DNA of 64,000 nucleotides from Brachybacterium fresconis. GTDB lineage: Bacteria > Actinomycetota > Actinomycetes > Actinomycetales > Dermabacteraceae. The position numbers and the translations under genes were made by a program. The notes under the pieces are model-generated. The model saw only the letters and a program-made list of their open reading frames with translations, had not been told where the DNA came from and did not search any database. Shown here one piece after another: positions 53,049 through 61,796 of the stretch; within the stretch, counting starts at the first letter, position 1, and every line of letters starts with the position of its first letter. The stretch spans positions 3,720,001 to 3,784,000 of the forward strand of contig NZ_JAGIOC010000001.1 of the NCBI RefSeq assembly GCF_017876515.1. The letters are read 5' to 3'.

Positions 53049-54244
53049 GATGCGCCTCCTTCTGGCGGTGCGGGCACGTGCAGTAGCAGGGACGTGGGTC
53101 CGCCGTCCGGACTCTCGAGCTCGACCGCCCCACCGAGACGTCGGGCGCGCGCCTGTAGGCCGACCAATCCTGTGCCCGTGGGCTCGGCCCCACCGTGGCC
53201 GTCGTCGATGATCTCCAGGATCAGCGTCGATCCGGATATGACGCAGCGGATCCAGACCTGCTTCGCTCCGGAGTGTCGCACGACGTTCGTCAGCCCTTCT
53301 CTCGCGACGAGGTGGACGCTGTGCTCCAGCTCTTCGGGCAGGCGCGGGACGTTGCATGTCAGCTCCGTCGCCAACGGAAGGGCGCGTGCGAGCTCCCGCA
53401 GCGCGTGCTCGAGGCCACCGTCGCGGAGCACAGGAGCTACCAGACCGCTCGCCGCTTCGCGGACCGACCGCCCTCCGAGATCCAGCTGCTCCCCGATCTC
53501 CTCGAGTCCGGTGAGCATGCGATCGCGGGCGTGACCGACGAGCAGCTGCTCAGCATCGAGCTGCAGGAGGGCAAGACGCATACCGGCGGCGCTCAGATGC
53601 ATCTGAGCGCCGTCGTGCAGGTCTCGCTCGAGGGTGCGCCGTTCGATCGCCACCACGTCGTCCCGCTGCACGGTCATGTCTCCGAGCGCTTCGATCTGTG
53701 CCGCGAGCCGACGCTCCTCATCGCGCAGAAGGGCGAGGCTCAGCCCCGACCAGCCGTACGCGAGCGCGGTCGTCGCCCACAGCACGACCCCCAGCACGAC
53801 GAGGCCGAGGATCGGTGCGATCACCGCGGCAGGGACGGACGGCAGGATCTGGTCCGCGTTCCAGCCGGTCACCGTCCGGCCGCTGAGAACCGCGAAGGGG
53901 GTGACGAAGAGCATGCCGAGCAGGACGACCACAAAGACGACGACGAAGAACATGGCCGCAGCCATGACCGCCGTGAGAAGCACTAGCACGACGTCCTGCC
54001 AGCGCAGCGCCCCTCGCCGACGGGCGACGTCCGGGGCCGTTCGCCCCGCCAGAGGGAGGAGGTGCAGCTCGAGGCGCGGCCAGAAGAGCAGCCACAGCGG
54101 GATGAGCAGAACGGTGAACCACACCGCGATCGAGACGACTCCGGCCGCGGCCTCGAGAACCAGATAGACCAGCGCGGTCCACGGAGCGCGCGACCGCAGC
54201 AGTCTCAGCGGACGGCGCAGATCGGCGAGCTCGAGTCGGGGCAC
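53045..54244 (-). CDS. Sensor histidine kinase with PF13796-like membrane domain
   Basis: A 399-residue HisKA_3 kinase. The first 165 residues hold four or more helices, including ALVYLVLEAAAGVVSIAVWF and LLTAVMAAAMFFVVVFVVVL, resembling the actinobacterial putative sensor domain. The acceptor is His210 in ERRTLERDLHDGAQMHLSAA. The ATPase domain has EGLTNVVRHSGAK and IIDDGHGG. The start is GTG with TAGGGT six bases upstream. Operon with the response regulator, divergent from the ABC genes. Confidence 0.92.
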   Translation of the reverse strand: MPRLELADLRRPLRLLRSRAPWTALVYLVLEAAAGVVSIAVWFTVLLIPLWLLFWPRLELHLLPLAGRTAPDVARRRGALRWQDVVLVLLTAVMAAAMFFVVVFVVVLLGMLFVTPFAVLSGRTVTGWNADQILPSVPAAVIAPILGLVVLGVVLWATTALAYGWSGLSLALLRDEERRLAAQIEALGDMTVQRDDVVAIERRTLERDLHDGAQMHLSAAGMRLALLQLDAEQLLVGHARDRMLTGLEEIGEQLDLGGRSVREAASGLVAPVLRDGGLEHALRELARALPLATELTCNVPRLPEELEHSVHLVAREGLTNVVRHSGAKQVWIRCVISGSTLILEIIDDGHGGAEPTGTGLVGLQARARRLGGAVELESPDGGPTSLLLHVPAPPEGGAS

Positions 54245-54250
54245 AGGGCG

Positions 54251-54256
54251 ACCCTA
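54251..54256 (-). promoter_or_regulatory. -10 element TAGGGT, leaderless start of the kinase
   Basis: On the minus strand TAGGGT lies six bases before the GTG. Confidence 0.5.
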
Positions 54257-54276
54257 CGGCGGCGCGACGGCACGCG

Positions 54277-54296
54277 GGGTGGGCATCCGCCTACCC
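54277..54296. promoter_or_regulatory. Candidate operator GGGTnGGC-N4-GCCnACCC
   Basis: A 20-bp dyad with seven of eight matching positions per arm lies in the 129-bp gap between the two-component genes and the ABC genes, 21 bp upstream of the kinase -10 element. The adjacent NarL-type regulator is the natural candidate ligand. Confidence 0.42.
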
Positions 54297-54373
54297 GTGA
54301 GGTCGTCGGGTGCCCCCGACAGACTCGGCGAACAGGCATTCTCGAGAGGTTCGCAGCGAGGTGGACTGGACTC

Positions 54374-55147
54374 ATGACTGCAGATCTCCCACAGCGCCCC
54401 GCACGACCGTTCACCCCGGGCGTCACACCCGCAGCCGTCACCGCCCGGGCCCTGACCAAGATCTACGGACGCGGGGCGGAGGCCAGGACGGTCCTGGACC
54501 ACGTGGATCTCGAAATCTCCCCGGGGACCCTGACGGCGATCATCGGCCCGAGCGGCTCCGGGAAGTCGACGCTGCTGTTCTGCCTCGCGGGCCTGGAGCA
54601 CCCCAGCAACGGGCAGGTGGATCTGCTCGGGGTCGATCCTTCACGCAGCAGACCGGCACTGATGGCCCGTCTCTATCGCAGCCGAGTCGGGTTCGTGTTC
54701 CAGGATTTCAACCTGGTGCCGTACCTCAGCGCGCGACGAAATGCAGCGCTCCCGGGTCTGCTCGCTCACCGTTCGGACGCCCTGCCCCGGGCCGATGCCG
54801 CGCTGGCGGAGCTCGGCATCTCCGACCATGCCTCGACCCTCTCCTCGCGGCTGTCCGGCGGGCAGCAGCAGCGCACAGCCCTGGCACGAGTGCTCGCGGG
54901 GAGGCCCGACGTTGTGTTCGCCGACGAGCCGACGGGTGCTCTGGACAGCGCCTCCTCGGCCGTGGTCATGCAAGAGCTGAAGGCTCGGGCGAACGACGGC
55001 TCGGCGGTCGTCCTGGCCACCCATGATCTCGACGCCGCCGCCCGCGCGGATCGGGTTGTGCTGCTGACGGACGGCAGAGTCCGGGCCGTGCATGGAAGCA
55101 CAACAGCACCGGTGCTCGCCGAGCTGCTGGATGAGGTGGGTCGATGA
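54374..55147 (+). CDS. ABC ATPase, MacB/LolD type
   Basis: A 257-residue ATPase. Walker A is GPSGSGKST, the Q-loop region FQDFNLVPYL, the signature LSGGQQQRTALARVL and Walker B VVFADEPTGALDS, all typical of the ATPases that work with FtsX-like permeases. The ATG follows a region with no strong Shine-Dalgarno site. It overlaps the permease by four bases. With the divergent two-component system it forms a probable antimicrobial- or envelope-stress detoxification module. Confidence 0.92.
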   Translation: MTADLPQRPARPFTPGVTPAAVTARALTKIYGRGAEARTVLDHVDLEISPGTLTAIIGPSGSGKSTLLFCLAGLEHPSNGQVDLLGVDPSRSRPALMARLYRSRVGFVFQDFNLVPYLSARRNAALPGLLAHRSDALPRADAALAELGISDHASTLSSRLSGGQQQRTALARVLAGRPDVVFADEPTGALDSASSAVVMQELKARANDGSAVVLATHDLDAAARADRVVLLTDGRVRAVHGSTTAPVLAELLDEVGR

Positions 55148-56529
55148 TCGTCGCGGCGCTGCGCGGACTCGTGGCGGCTCGTGCCTCCTGGTGGGCGCCG
55201 GCGCTGGTCTCCGCCCTGGTGTCGACGATGATCGGCGTCTGCCTTGTGCAGGCGGTCGGGACGGACGTGTCCGCTCCCAGGATCCAGGAGGTGCTGCGCC
55301 GCGAAGGGCTCAGCAGCGACTACGTCTCGAGCGTCGGCACCGGTATCGCCATGATGATCGTGCCGATGGCCGTGATCGTCCTGGCCACCGTGTCCTCTGC
55401 GGCGGTCGGCACGCTGACCCTGGATCTCGCACGTTGGCGTCTGGCCGGGGCCTCCGGACCCCTGCTCGCGGTCCTCGTGATGGGACAGCTCTGCCTCGTG
55501 GCGCTCGCCGGGGGAGCTGTGGGGGCGGCTATAACTGTGACCGTCGGCGGGCGGTTGGCGGAGCTGTTGAACCAGGCCATCCTCCCGCAACTGGCAGGGC
55601 TGACGGTGATGCCGACGCCGTCGGCGCTGTGGGGCGCCTTGTTGCTCCCTCCCGCGACAGCGCTCGCCGCAGGATTGCTGCCTGCGATCAGGGGAGCCCG
55701 GGTTCCTGCGCTCCGTGCCGTGCGCCGCGACGAGGAGTTCGTGGGCCGAGTCGGGCTCCGTCGGCTGGCGGCTGCGGTAACCGGGCTGGTCGCTCTGCTC
55801 GCGGTCGCCGTCCCCGTCTACCGGCGACCGCCCGGTGCAGAGGACGGGGCCGCTCTCAGCGCGGGTCTCGGCCTGGCCGTTCTGGTGCTGGTGGTGGCGG
55901 CGATGGGCGCTCGCGTCCTGGTGCCTGTCGGCGTTTCGGTGATCGCATGGATCCTTCCTGGCTGGGGCGCGGTCTGGGCGCTCGCGCGAGACGGTGCCGT
56001 CGCCCGTGCTCGTGTGAGCGGCTCGACCGTGGTGGCGCTCGCCTGCGGGGCCGGAATCCTGGGGGCCATCACGGGGATGGCACGCACCAGCGAAGCGATT
56101 GCCCGTGCCCTCGGCTCGCAGGAGGAATACAACCTGGTGGACACCTACATCATCTGCGGTCTCGTCGGTCTCCTCAGCGCCGTCGGAGGTGCCTGCGTTC
56201 TCGCGCTCGGCGCCGCGGACCGCCGCCGAGAGGTCGCGCTGCTGCGCACGGCGGGCATGACTCCACGGCAGATTCTGGGGGCGGCCGTCGCGGAGGCTGT
56301 GATGCTCGCTGGGGCGGCGACGCTCATCGGATTCGTGGCGACGGCGCTGTCCACGGGGCTGATCACGCGCGCCGCCGCGTCGGGAGGACTGCCGGTGCGG
56401 TTCGTCGTCCCGGTCGCGGAGCTCGCTGTGGCCGCAGTCGTCACGTTCACCGTGATCGCGCTTGCCCTGACGATCCCGGCACGGCGTGCGCTGCGCTCTC
56501 CGGTGCGGTCCTCGCTCGCCGTGGAATGA
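55144..56529 (+). CDS. FtsX-like ABC permease
   Basis: A 461-residue permease with about eight helices in two blocks, each ending in a MacB/FtsX-type motif (RGARVPALRAVRRDE near residue 190, and the C-terminal ALTIPARRALRSPVRSSLA). RREVALLRTAGMTPRQILGA is the cytoplasmic coupling loop. No large external domain is present, unlike Gram-negative MacB. Partner of the overlapping ATPase. Confidence 0.9.
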   Translation: MIVAALRGLVAARASWWAPALVSALVSTMIGVCLVQAVGTDVSAPRIQEVLRREGLSSDYVSSVGTGIAMMIVPMAVIVLATVSSAAVGTLTLDLARWRLAGASGPLLAVLVMGQLCLVALAGGAVGAAITVTVGGRLAELLNQAILPQLAGLTVMPTPSALWGALLLPPATALAAGLLPAIRGARVPALRAVRRDEEFVGRVGLRRLAAAVTGLVALLAVAVPVYRRPPGAEDGAALSAGLGLAVLVLVVAAMGARVLVPVGVSVIAWILPGWGAVWALARDGAVARARVSGSTVVALACGAGILGAITGMARTSEAIARALGSQEEYNLVDTYIICGLVGLLSAVGGACVLALGAADRRREVALLRTAGMTPRQILGAAVAEAVMLAGAATLIGFVATALSTGLITRAAASGGLPVRFVVPVAELAVAAVVTFTVIALALTIPARRALRSPVRSSLAVE

Positions 56530-56654
56530 ATGGCAGCGCTCTCACCACCGGAGCCCTCGAGGATGGGGGAACGGGATGGGAACGGAGGGGTGAGGTGTGG
56601 CATGGGAGGGGTCGCGTGCGAAGAGCGACCGAGCGATGTGCGTCGATGGTCGGC

Positions 56655-59555
56655 TCACCCCGTCACCGCCGCCAGCAGCTCCAGCACGTGCCGGTACGCC
56701 TTCCCGGTCGCCGCCTGCATCCCCAGCTCACAGGTGCGGTTGGCGCTGACGTACCAGTCCGTCTCCCGCTGGGCGACCTCCGCCGCCTCGGCCGCGGTGG
56801 CCGAGGCCGTCAGCTCGGGGTGGAGCATCCCGCGGTCGCCCGCGTAGCCGCAGCAGCCCCACTCCACCGGCACCACCACGTCCTCGGCGCAGGCCTCGGC
56901 GATCGCGACCAGATCAGCACTCGCCCCCAGATGGGTGGTGGAGCAGGTGGGGTGCACGGTCACGGAGCCGGCGCGCTCGCGGATCTCGAGGCGGTCGAGC
57001 AGGTGGGTGCGCACGTAGGTGACCGCGTCGATCACCTCCACCCCGGTGCCGTCCATGGCCCCGGCGATGCCTTCGGTGCAGCTGGCGGCATCGACGATCA
57101 CCGGCAGCCGGCCGCCCCCGCTCGCCTCCTGCAGCGTGCCGCGCACGCGCTCGCGCATCCGCTCCTTCGCGGCCGTCATGCCCTTCGAGGAGAACGGGGT
57201 GCCGCAGCACAGCTCCGCAGCGTCGTCCGGGACGGCGAAACGGACACCGGCGCGCTGCGCGAGCAGGTTCAGGGACGCCGGGACCCCGTCGGAGGTCCGG
57301 GGTGTCTCGGGGGTTCGGGGTGTCGCAGCGCGGGAGGAGGCCCCGCCCGTGTCCCCGTTCCCGCTGCCGCAGGCACAGTTCCCACCGCAGCCGCCACCGC
57401 CCGAGCCCCCACCGCCCGAGCTCGCGGCGCGCGGCTCCTCGGCGGCCCCGAACATGGTGTGCACGCAGGCCGGGAGGTAGACGGCGCTGACGTCGGCCGA
57501 GGCGCGCCCGCGCCCGCCCGCCCGGCGCACGGACCCGCCGCGGCGGGGCAGCTCGGGCCGGTACTGCGGCACCACGTCGGAGCCCAGCACGGCGCGGCCG
57601 ACGTCGGTCGCCGCCCGCGGCAGCGCCGAGGGCATCGCTCCGGCCGTGCTCATCGCCGCCGATGCCCCGCGGGTGAGCAGATCCCAGCTCCCGGCGGCGG
57701 CGCCCCAGGCCGTGTTCTCGGCCGCTCCGGCGTCCTCCGCCCGCAGGCGCCGCACCAGGTCACCGGTGTTGATGTCGACGGGGCAGGCGGTCACGCACAT
57801 CCCGTCGACCGCGCAGGTCTCCAGCCCCTGGTACTCGTAGCCCTTCCGGATCGCGCTCGCGGTGGCGTGGTCCCCGCGCTGCTCGGCGAGCTTCGCATCG
57901 CGCCGCAGCACGATCCGCTGGCGCGGGGTGAGGGTGAGGTCCTTGGAGGGGCACACCGGCTCGCAGTAGCCGCATTCCACGCAGCGGTCCGCCTCCTCCT
58001 CGATGTCGATCATCGGCTTCAGATCGCGCATGTGGGCCGACGGATCATCGGTCAGGACCACCCCCGGGTTGAGGATCCCGGCGGGGTCGACCAGCGCCTT
58101 GATCTCCCGCATCACGCCGTAGAGCTCGGCGCCGTACTGGCGCTGGACGAAGGGCGCCATCACCCTCCCGGTGCCGTGCTCGGCCTTGAGGTTGCCGCCG
58201 TGGCCCAGCACCAGCTCGGCCATGTCCTCGGTGAAGGCCTCCAGCCGCGTCGAGGTCTCGCCCAGGTATTCGTTGAGCAGGAAGTGGATGTTCCCGTCCT
58301 TCGCGTGCCCGAAGATCACCGACTCGTCGTAGCCGTGCCGGTCGAACAGGTCCTGCAGCCCGCGGCAGGTCGCCTCGAGCTCGGGCACGGGCACCACCAC
58401 GTCCTCGAGCAGGGCGGTCGACCCCGCCGGGCGGGCGCCGGCGATCGCGGCGTACAGCCCTTTGCGGGTGGTCCACATCGCCGCCCGACGGGCGGCGTCG
58501 GTGGTCATCTCCAGCGGCACCGTCAGCCCGAGCCGCTCGGACATCCCCACCGCCTCGGCCGCGCGCTGCGTGAGCTCGTCCTCCTCGTCGCTGCGATGCT
58601 CGACCAGCAGGGCGGCGTGGCCGTCGACGTCCAGGCCGAGGACCTCCTGCGGCGCCCCGGCCACGCCCTGGGCGACGATCAACGAGCGGGCGTCCATCAG
58701 CTCCGCGGTCGCGAATCCTGCGCCCACCACCTCCGGCAGTGCGGCGGTGGCGGCCTGCAGCGAGGGCAGCACGAGCAGCCCGGTGGCGATGTGCTTCTGG
58801 ATCGGCACGGTGCGGAAGGTCGCCGAGGCGACGAAGGCGAGCGTGCCCTCCGATCCGACCACGAGGTGGGCGAGGACGTCGGCCGGGGTCTCGAAGTCCA
58901 GCAGCGCGTTGATCCCGTAGCCCATCGTGTTCTTCATCGCGAAGCGCTCGCGGATCACCCGGGTGGCCTCGGCGTCGTCCCGCACCCGCCGCATCAGGCG
59001 CAGCAGGCCCTCGTGCAGGTCGGGCTCCTCGCGCCGCAGGCGCGCGTCGGCCCCCTCATCGGCGGTGTCGACGACGGTGCCGCTGGGCAGCACGAACCGC
59101 AGCGATTCGAGGGTGCGGTAGGAGTTCTCGGAGATCCCCGCGGCCATGCCCGAGGAGTTGTTGGCGATGACCCCGCCGATGGTGCAGGCGACCTCGGAGG
59201 CCGGATCCGGGCCCAGCCGTCGCCGGTGCCGCAGCAGGTGGGCGTTGACCTGCCGCAGCGTCGCCCCCGGCCCGACGCGTACGCGCTCGCCGCGATCGAG
59301 CACCTCGACCGAGCGGAAGTGGGTGCGCACGTCGGCGAGGACCGCGTCGGTCTGTCCCTGCCCGGACAGGCTGGTGCCGCCGGAGCGGAAGGTCAGCGGC
59401 CGACGGTCGAGCCCTGCCCGGCGCAGCAGGGCGACCACGGCGGCCTCGTCGTCCGGGGCGGTGACCGCCTCCGGCAGCAGCAGGTAGTGCGAGGCGTCGT
59501 GGGCCAGCGCGTGACGGGCGAGGACATCGGTGTCCAGCAGCGGTGCGGTGGTCAT
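56655..59555 (-). CDS. FAD-linked D-lactate-type dehydrogenase fused to FeS/CCG reductase
   Basis: A 966-residue fusion. The N-terminal FAD domain has FRSGGTSLSGQGQ and GSEGTLAFVASATF; the C-terminal cap of the oxidase follows. Two [4Fe-4S] motifs, CVECGYCEPVCPSKD and CAVDGMCVTACPVD, come next. The last third is a CCG (GlpC-like) domain with CCGTPFSSKG, HPTCSTTHLG and CCGYAGD. Such proteins oxidise D-lactate or other 2-hydroxy acids and pass electrons to the quinone pool. A Gly/Cys-rich insert interrupts the CCG domain (near 57340-57440). Confidence 0.9.
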   Translation of the reverse strand: MTTAPLLDTDVLARHALAHDASHYLLLPEAVTAPDDEAAVVALLRRAGLDRRPLTFRSGGTSLSGQGQTDAVLADVRTHFRSVEVLDRGERVRVGPGATLRQVNAHLLRHRRRLGPDPASEVACTIGGVIANNSSGMAAGISENSYRTLESLRFVLPSGTVVDTADEGADARLRREEPDLHEGLLRLMRRVRDDAEATRVIRERFAMKNTMGYGINALLDFETPADVLAHLVVGSEGTLAFVASATFRTVPIQKHIATGLLVLPSLQAATAALPEVVGAGFATAELMDARSLIVAQGVAGAPQEVLGLDVDGHAALLVEHRSDEEDELTQRAAEAVGMSERLGLTVPLEMTTDAARRAAMWTTRKGLYAAIAGARPAGSTALLEDVVVPVPELEATCRGLQDLFDRHGYDESVIFGHAKDGNIHFLLNEYLGETSTRLEAFTEDMAELVLGHGGNLKAEHGTGRVMAPFVQRQYGAELYGVMREIKALVDPAGILNPGVVLTDDPSAHMRDLKPMIDIEEEADRCVECGYCEPVCPSKDLTLTPRQRIVLRRDAKLAEQRGDHATASAIRKGYEYQGLETCAVDGMCVTACPVDINTGDLVRRLRAEDAGAAENTAWGAAAGSWDLLTRGASAAMSTAGAMPSALPRAATDVGRAVLGSDVVPQYRPELPRRGGSVRRAGGRGRASADVSAVYLPACVHTMFGAAEEPRAASSGGGGSGGGGCGGNCACGSGNGDTGGASSRAATPRTPETPRTSDGVPASLNLLAQRAGVRFAVPDDAAELCCGTPFSSKGMTAAKERMRERVRGTLQEASGGGRLPVIVDAASCTEGIAGAMDGTGVEVIDAVTYVRTHLLDRLEIRERAGSVTVHPTCSTTHLGASADLVAIAEACAEDVVVPVEWGCCGYAGDRGMLHPELTASATAAEAAEVAQRETDWYVSANRTCELGMQAATGKAYRHVLELLAAVTG
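57335..57435 (-). other. Gly/Cys-rich insert within the dehydrogenase
   Basis: Codons here give a run of GGGG and S followed by CGGNCACGSGNG, with three cysteines in about eight residues, between PACVHTMFGAA and the next conserved strand. It is in frame and not part of the family consensus. Confidence 0.7.
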
Positions 59556-59560
59556 GCTTC

Positions 59561-59566
59561 ACGGTA
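59561..59566 (-). promoter_or_regulatory. -10-like TACCGT before the dehydrogenase
   Basis: On the minus strand TACCGT ends five bases before the ATG, slightly tighter than at other leaderless starts. Confidence 0.35.
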
Positions 59567-59613
59567 TCCCGCCCCCGGGAGCGCGGCCACGGGTCTTCTC
59601 GTCTGGTGCGAAC

Positions 59614-59685
59614 GGGCAGGGTGACGGCGGTCCGTGGGTGGACGTGACCGGGCAGGGCGGCGGCGATCCGTGGGTGGGCGTGACC
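59614..59685. repeat. 36-bp tandem duplication upstream of glsA
   Basis: Two adjacent units (59614-59649, 59650-59685) agree at 32 of 36 positions; each contains CCGTGGGTGG and GCGTGACC-type words. They lie between the dehydrogenase and glutaminase starts. Confidence 0.85.
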
Positions 59686-59710
59686 GGTCCGCGACAGGTG
59701 TGCGGGCCTG

Positions 59711-59716
59711 TACCGT
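59711..59716 (+). promoter_or_regulatory. -10 element TACCGT, leaderless start of glsA
   Basis: TACCGT lies seven bases before the GTG at 59724. Confidence 0.5.
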
Positions 59717-59723
59717 CGGAGTC

Positions 59724-60758
59724 GTGACGAGCGCGCTGACCACCTATCTCGACCGCCTCTCCATCGCCCTGTCCAGCGCGACGGCGCCCGAGACCCCCGA
59801 TGCGGTGCAACCGGACCGCGGGATCACCGGCGACGTCGACACCCAGGGCGACATCCCGGACCTGTCGTTCCTCTCCGGCGCGCGGGAGGACCATCTCGCC
59901 GTGGCGATCTGCTCGGTCGACGGGGAGATCACCGCCGCCGGCACCGATCACGAGTTCCCGATCCAGTCGATCTCCAAGGCCTTCGCCTACGGGGCCGCGA
60001 TCGACCTGCACGGCATGGACTACGTGGACACGGTGGTGGACGAGGAGCCCTCGGGGGAGGAGTTCAATGCCCTCAGCCTCGACCCGCACACCAAGAAGCC
60101 CAAGAACCCGCTGGTGAACATCGGGGCGATCCGCACCCACGCGATGCTCGGCTCCACCCGGCAGGAGCGCACGCAGCGCCTGCGCACGGTGCTCGACGCC
60201 TCCGCGGGGCACGCCCTGGAGCCGCACCGCGAGACCTGGCAGGAGGAGCTCAAGAGCGCCGACCGCAATCTGGCGCTGGCCTACATGCTCCGCGCCGCCG
60301 GGTCCATGACGGAGGACGCCACCGAGGTGGTCGGCGGGTACATCGAGGGCTGCTCCGTGCTCGCCACCGTCACCGACCTCGCCGTGATGGCCGCGACCCT
60401 CGCCTCCGGCGGCACCAACCCGCTGACGGGCGAGGAGGTGTTCTCCCGCGTCGCCGCCCGCCAGGTGCTCTCGGTGATGCTCACCTGCGGGATGTACGAC
60501 AACGCCGGCGACTGGGTCAGCGACGTCGGCCTGCCCGCGAAGTCCGGCGTGGGCGGCGGGATCATCGCGGGGCTGCCCTCCCGCTTCGGCGTGGCCAGCT
60601 ACGCCCCGCAGCTGGACCTGCACGGCAACTCGGTGCGCGGAACCCTCTTCTTCGAGCGGCTCAGCACCGACTTCGCCCTCCACATGCTCGACGGGGTCGA
60701 GCCCCGGGATCTTGAGGAGTGCGCGCAGGAGCTGATGGAGGTCGGCACGCACCCCTGA
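59724..60758 (+). CDS. glsA: Glutaminase
   Basis: A 344-residue serine-dependent glutaminase. The S-x-x-K pair is Ser82/Lys85 in IQSISKAFAY. Other family motifs are EEPSGEEFNAL, KPKNPLVNIGAI, GMYDNAGDWV and KSGVGGGIIAG. It hydrolyses glutamine to glutamate and ammonia. The start is GTG, supported by TACCGT seven bases upstream. Length (about 310-340) is normal. Confidence 0.95.
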   Translation: MTSALTTYLDRLSIALSSATAPETPDAVQPDRGITGDVDTQGDIPDLSFLSGAREDHLAVAICSVDGEITAAGTDHEFPIQSISKAFAYGAAIDLHGMDYVDTVVDEEPSGEEFNALSLDPHTKKPKNPLVNIGAIRTHAMLGSTRQERTQRLRTVLDASAGHALEPHRETWQEELKSADRNLALAYMLRAAGSMTEDATEVVGGYIEGCSVLATVTDLAVMAATLASGGTNPLTGEEVFSRVAARQVLSVMLTCGMYDNAGDWVSDVGLPAKSGVGGGIIAGLPSRFGVASYAPQLDLHGNSVRGTLFFERLSTDFALHMLDGVEPRDLEECAQELMEVGTHP

Positions 60759-60805
60759 GACCGGGCCTCATACCGGGATCCCCGCCCCCGAGCTCGGGTC
60801 ACCAC

Positions 60806-60919
60806 TTCGAGCTCTGCTTTCTCGGTGCCAAGAGCGCGGGTGGCACCGGAAGCGCAGAGCTCGGCGCTGTCCGGAGGGCGCTCGGTGCCGCCCAGGCGGC
60901 CTCGGCGCTGTCCGGAGGA
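60806..60919 (+). repeat. Structured intergenic repeat, copy A
   Basis: An outer stem of ten pairs (60808-60817 with 60854-60863) encloses an inner stem of seven pairs, CGGTGCC (60823-60829) with GGCACCG (60842-60848), and a 12-base loop. Two direct 17-base units, TCGGCGCTGTCCGGAGG, follow at 60861 and 60902. The same layout recurs in copy B at 61611-61720. The inner stem and loop are identical in the two copies and the outer stem shows a compensating base-pair change. Confidence 0.8.
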
Positions 60920-60986
60920 GTTCCGTGCCTTTCCCAGAGATGGCAGCACCAGCGGCTCGGGGGCTCCCGGGGAACCAGCGGCCGGG

Positions 60987-61030
60987 AACGCACGCGGGTG
61001 CCGGATACAACGCACGCGGGTGCCGGACAC
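60987..61030. repeat. 22-bp tandem duplication
   Basis: Two units containing AACGCACGCGGGTGCCGGA abut at 61008/61009 and differ at one base. Confidence 0.85.
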
Positions 61031-61082
61031 TGGGCGGCTATTTCGCTTGCCGGCCCGGGGACCAGCCAGGACACTGCCTTTC

Positions 61083-61559
61083 ATGACCCGCGTGTTCGCC
61101 CTCGACCCCGACGACTGGCCGATCTGGCGCGAGCTGCGTCTGCGGGCCCTCGAGGACGCCCCGGAGGCTTTCGCCAGTACTCTGGCCGAGGTGCTCGAAC
61201 GGGACACCGAGAAGCACTGGCGCGCCGCTGTCACCGCGCCGATGGTGCCCTTCGTGGCGGAATCCGATGGGGCCCCGGCCGCCATGGGTCGGCTGATGTG
61301 GCGTGAGGATCACGACGCTCCCGTCGAACTGATCTCCGTCTGGGTCGCGCCCGAGCATCGCGGTCGAGGCGTCGGGGGCACGCTCGTCACCACGGCTGTC
61401 GAGCACCTCGCCATCCATCACCCGCGGACCCGGCTGCTGCTGGCGGTCGTCGAGACCAACGCGCCGGCGCGTGCCCTCTACTCACGCTGCGGCTTCGCCG
61501 TGATCGGCCGCAATCCGGATGACGATGCCGAGCTGCTGATGGAGCATGGGGCCCCGTGA
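61083..61559 (+). CDS. GNAT family N-acetyltransferase
   Basis: A 158-residue acetyltransferase with the opening VFALDPDDWPIWRELRLRAL, the CoA-binding motif VWVAPEHRGRGVGGTLVTTA and the C-terminal NAPARALYSRCGFAVIGR. The substrate is unknown. Start 61083 begins the conserved fold; the upstream open frame runs through the hairpin repeat and is rejected. The gene is flanked on both sides by copies of the same repeat in the same orientation. Confidence 0.88.
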   Translation: MTRVFALDPDDWPIWRELRLRALEDAPEAFASTLAEVLERDTEKHWRAAVTAPMVPFVAESDGAPAAMGRLMWREDHDAPVELISVWVAPEHRGRGVGGTLVTTAVEHLAIHHPRTRLLLAVVETNAPARALYSRCGFAVIGRNPDDDAELLMEHGAP

Positions 61560-61610
61560 CCCCGCCGCTCAGCGCCCCGCCGCTCAGCGCCCCGCCCGCG
61601 GTGCGACCCG

Positions 61611-61720
61611 TCGAGATCTGCGGTTTCGGTGCCAAGAGCGCGGGTGGCACCGAAAACGCAGATATCGACGCTGTCCGGAGGGGGCCAGTGCTGCCCAGGG
61701 ACTCGGTGCTGTCCGGAGGG
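61611..61720 (+). repeat. Structured intergenic repeat, copy B
   Basis: Inner stem of ten pairs, TTTCGGTGCC (61624-61633) with GGCACCGAAA (61646-61655), and outer stem 61612-61622 with 61657-61667 containing one mismatch. Compared with copy A, a C-G pair is replaced by A-T (61616 with 61663), keeping the pairing. Direct units TCGACGCTGTCCGGAGG and TCGGTGCTGTCCGGAGG follow at 61665 and 61703. Confidence 0.8.
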
Positions 61721-61783
61721 GGCTCGGGCCGCCCGCTGGAGCTCGGTGCCGCGAGGCGCCGTCGGTGCGGCCCTGCGGATCGG

Positions 61784-61789
61784 TAGACT
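61784..61789 (+). promoter_or_regulatory. -10 element TAGACT, leaderless start of the DUF5926 gene
   Basis: TAGACT lies seven bases before the ATG at 61797. Confidence 0.55.
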
Positions 61790-61796
61790 TTCCGTC

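Larger units (their letters stand above)
60759..61082. other. 324-bp intergenic region carrying repeat element copy A
   Basis: No protein-like frame. It contains the hairpin repeat (60806-60919), a 22-bp tandem duplication (60987-61030) and several short palindromes before the GNAT start. No clear promoter hexamer sits directly before ATG 61083. Confidence 0.6.

Noticed and set aside
55092..59624. 1510-codon plus-strand frame opposite the FAD/FeS dehydrogenase
   Set aside because: The dehydrogenase motifs are unambiguous on the other strand; this frame is compositional shadow.
60806..61720. Possible CRISPR or transposon ends from the two repeat copies
   Set aside because: Only two copies, no regular spacers, no target-site duplications and no transposase; the gene between is an ordinary GNAT.
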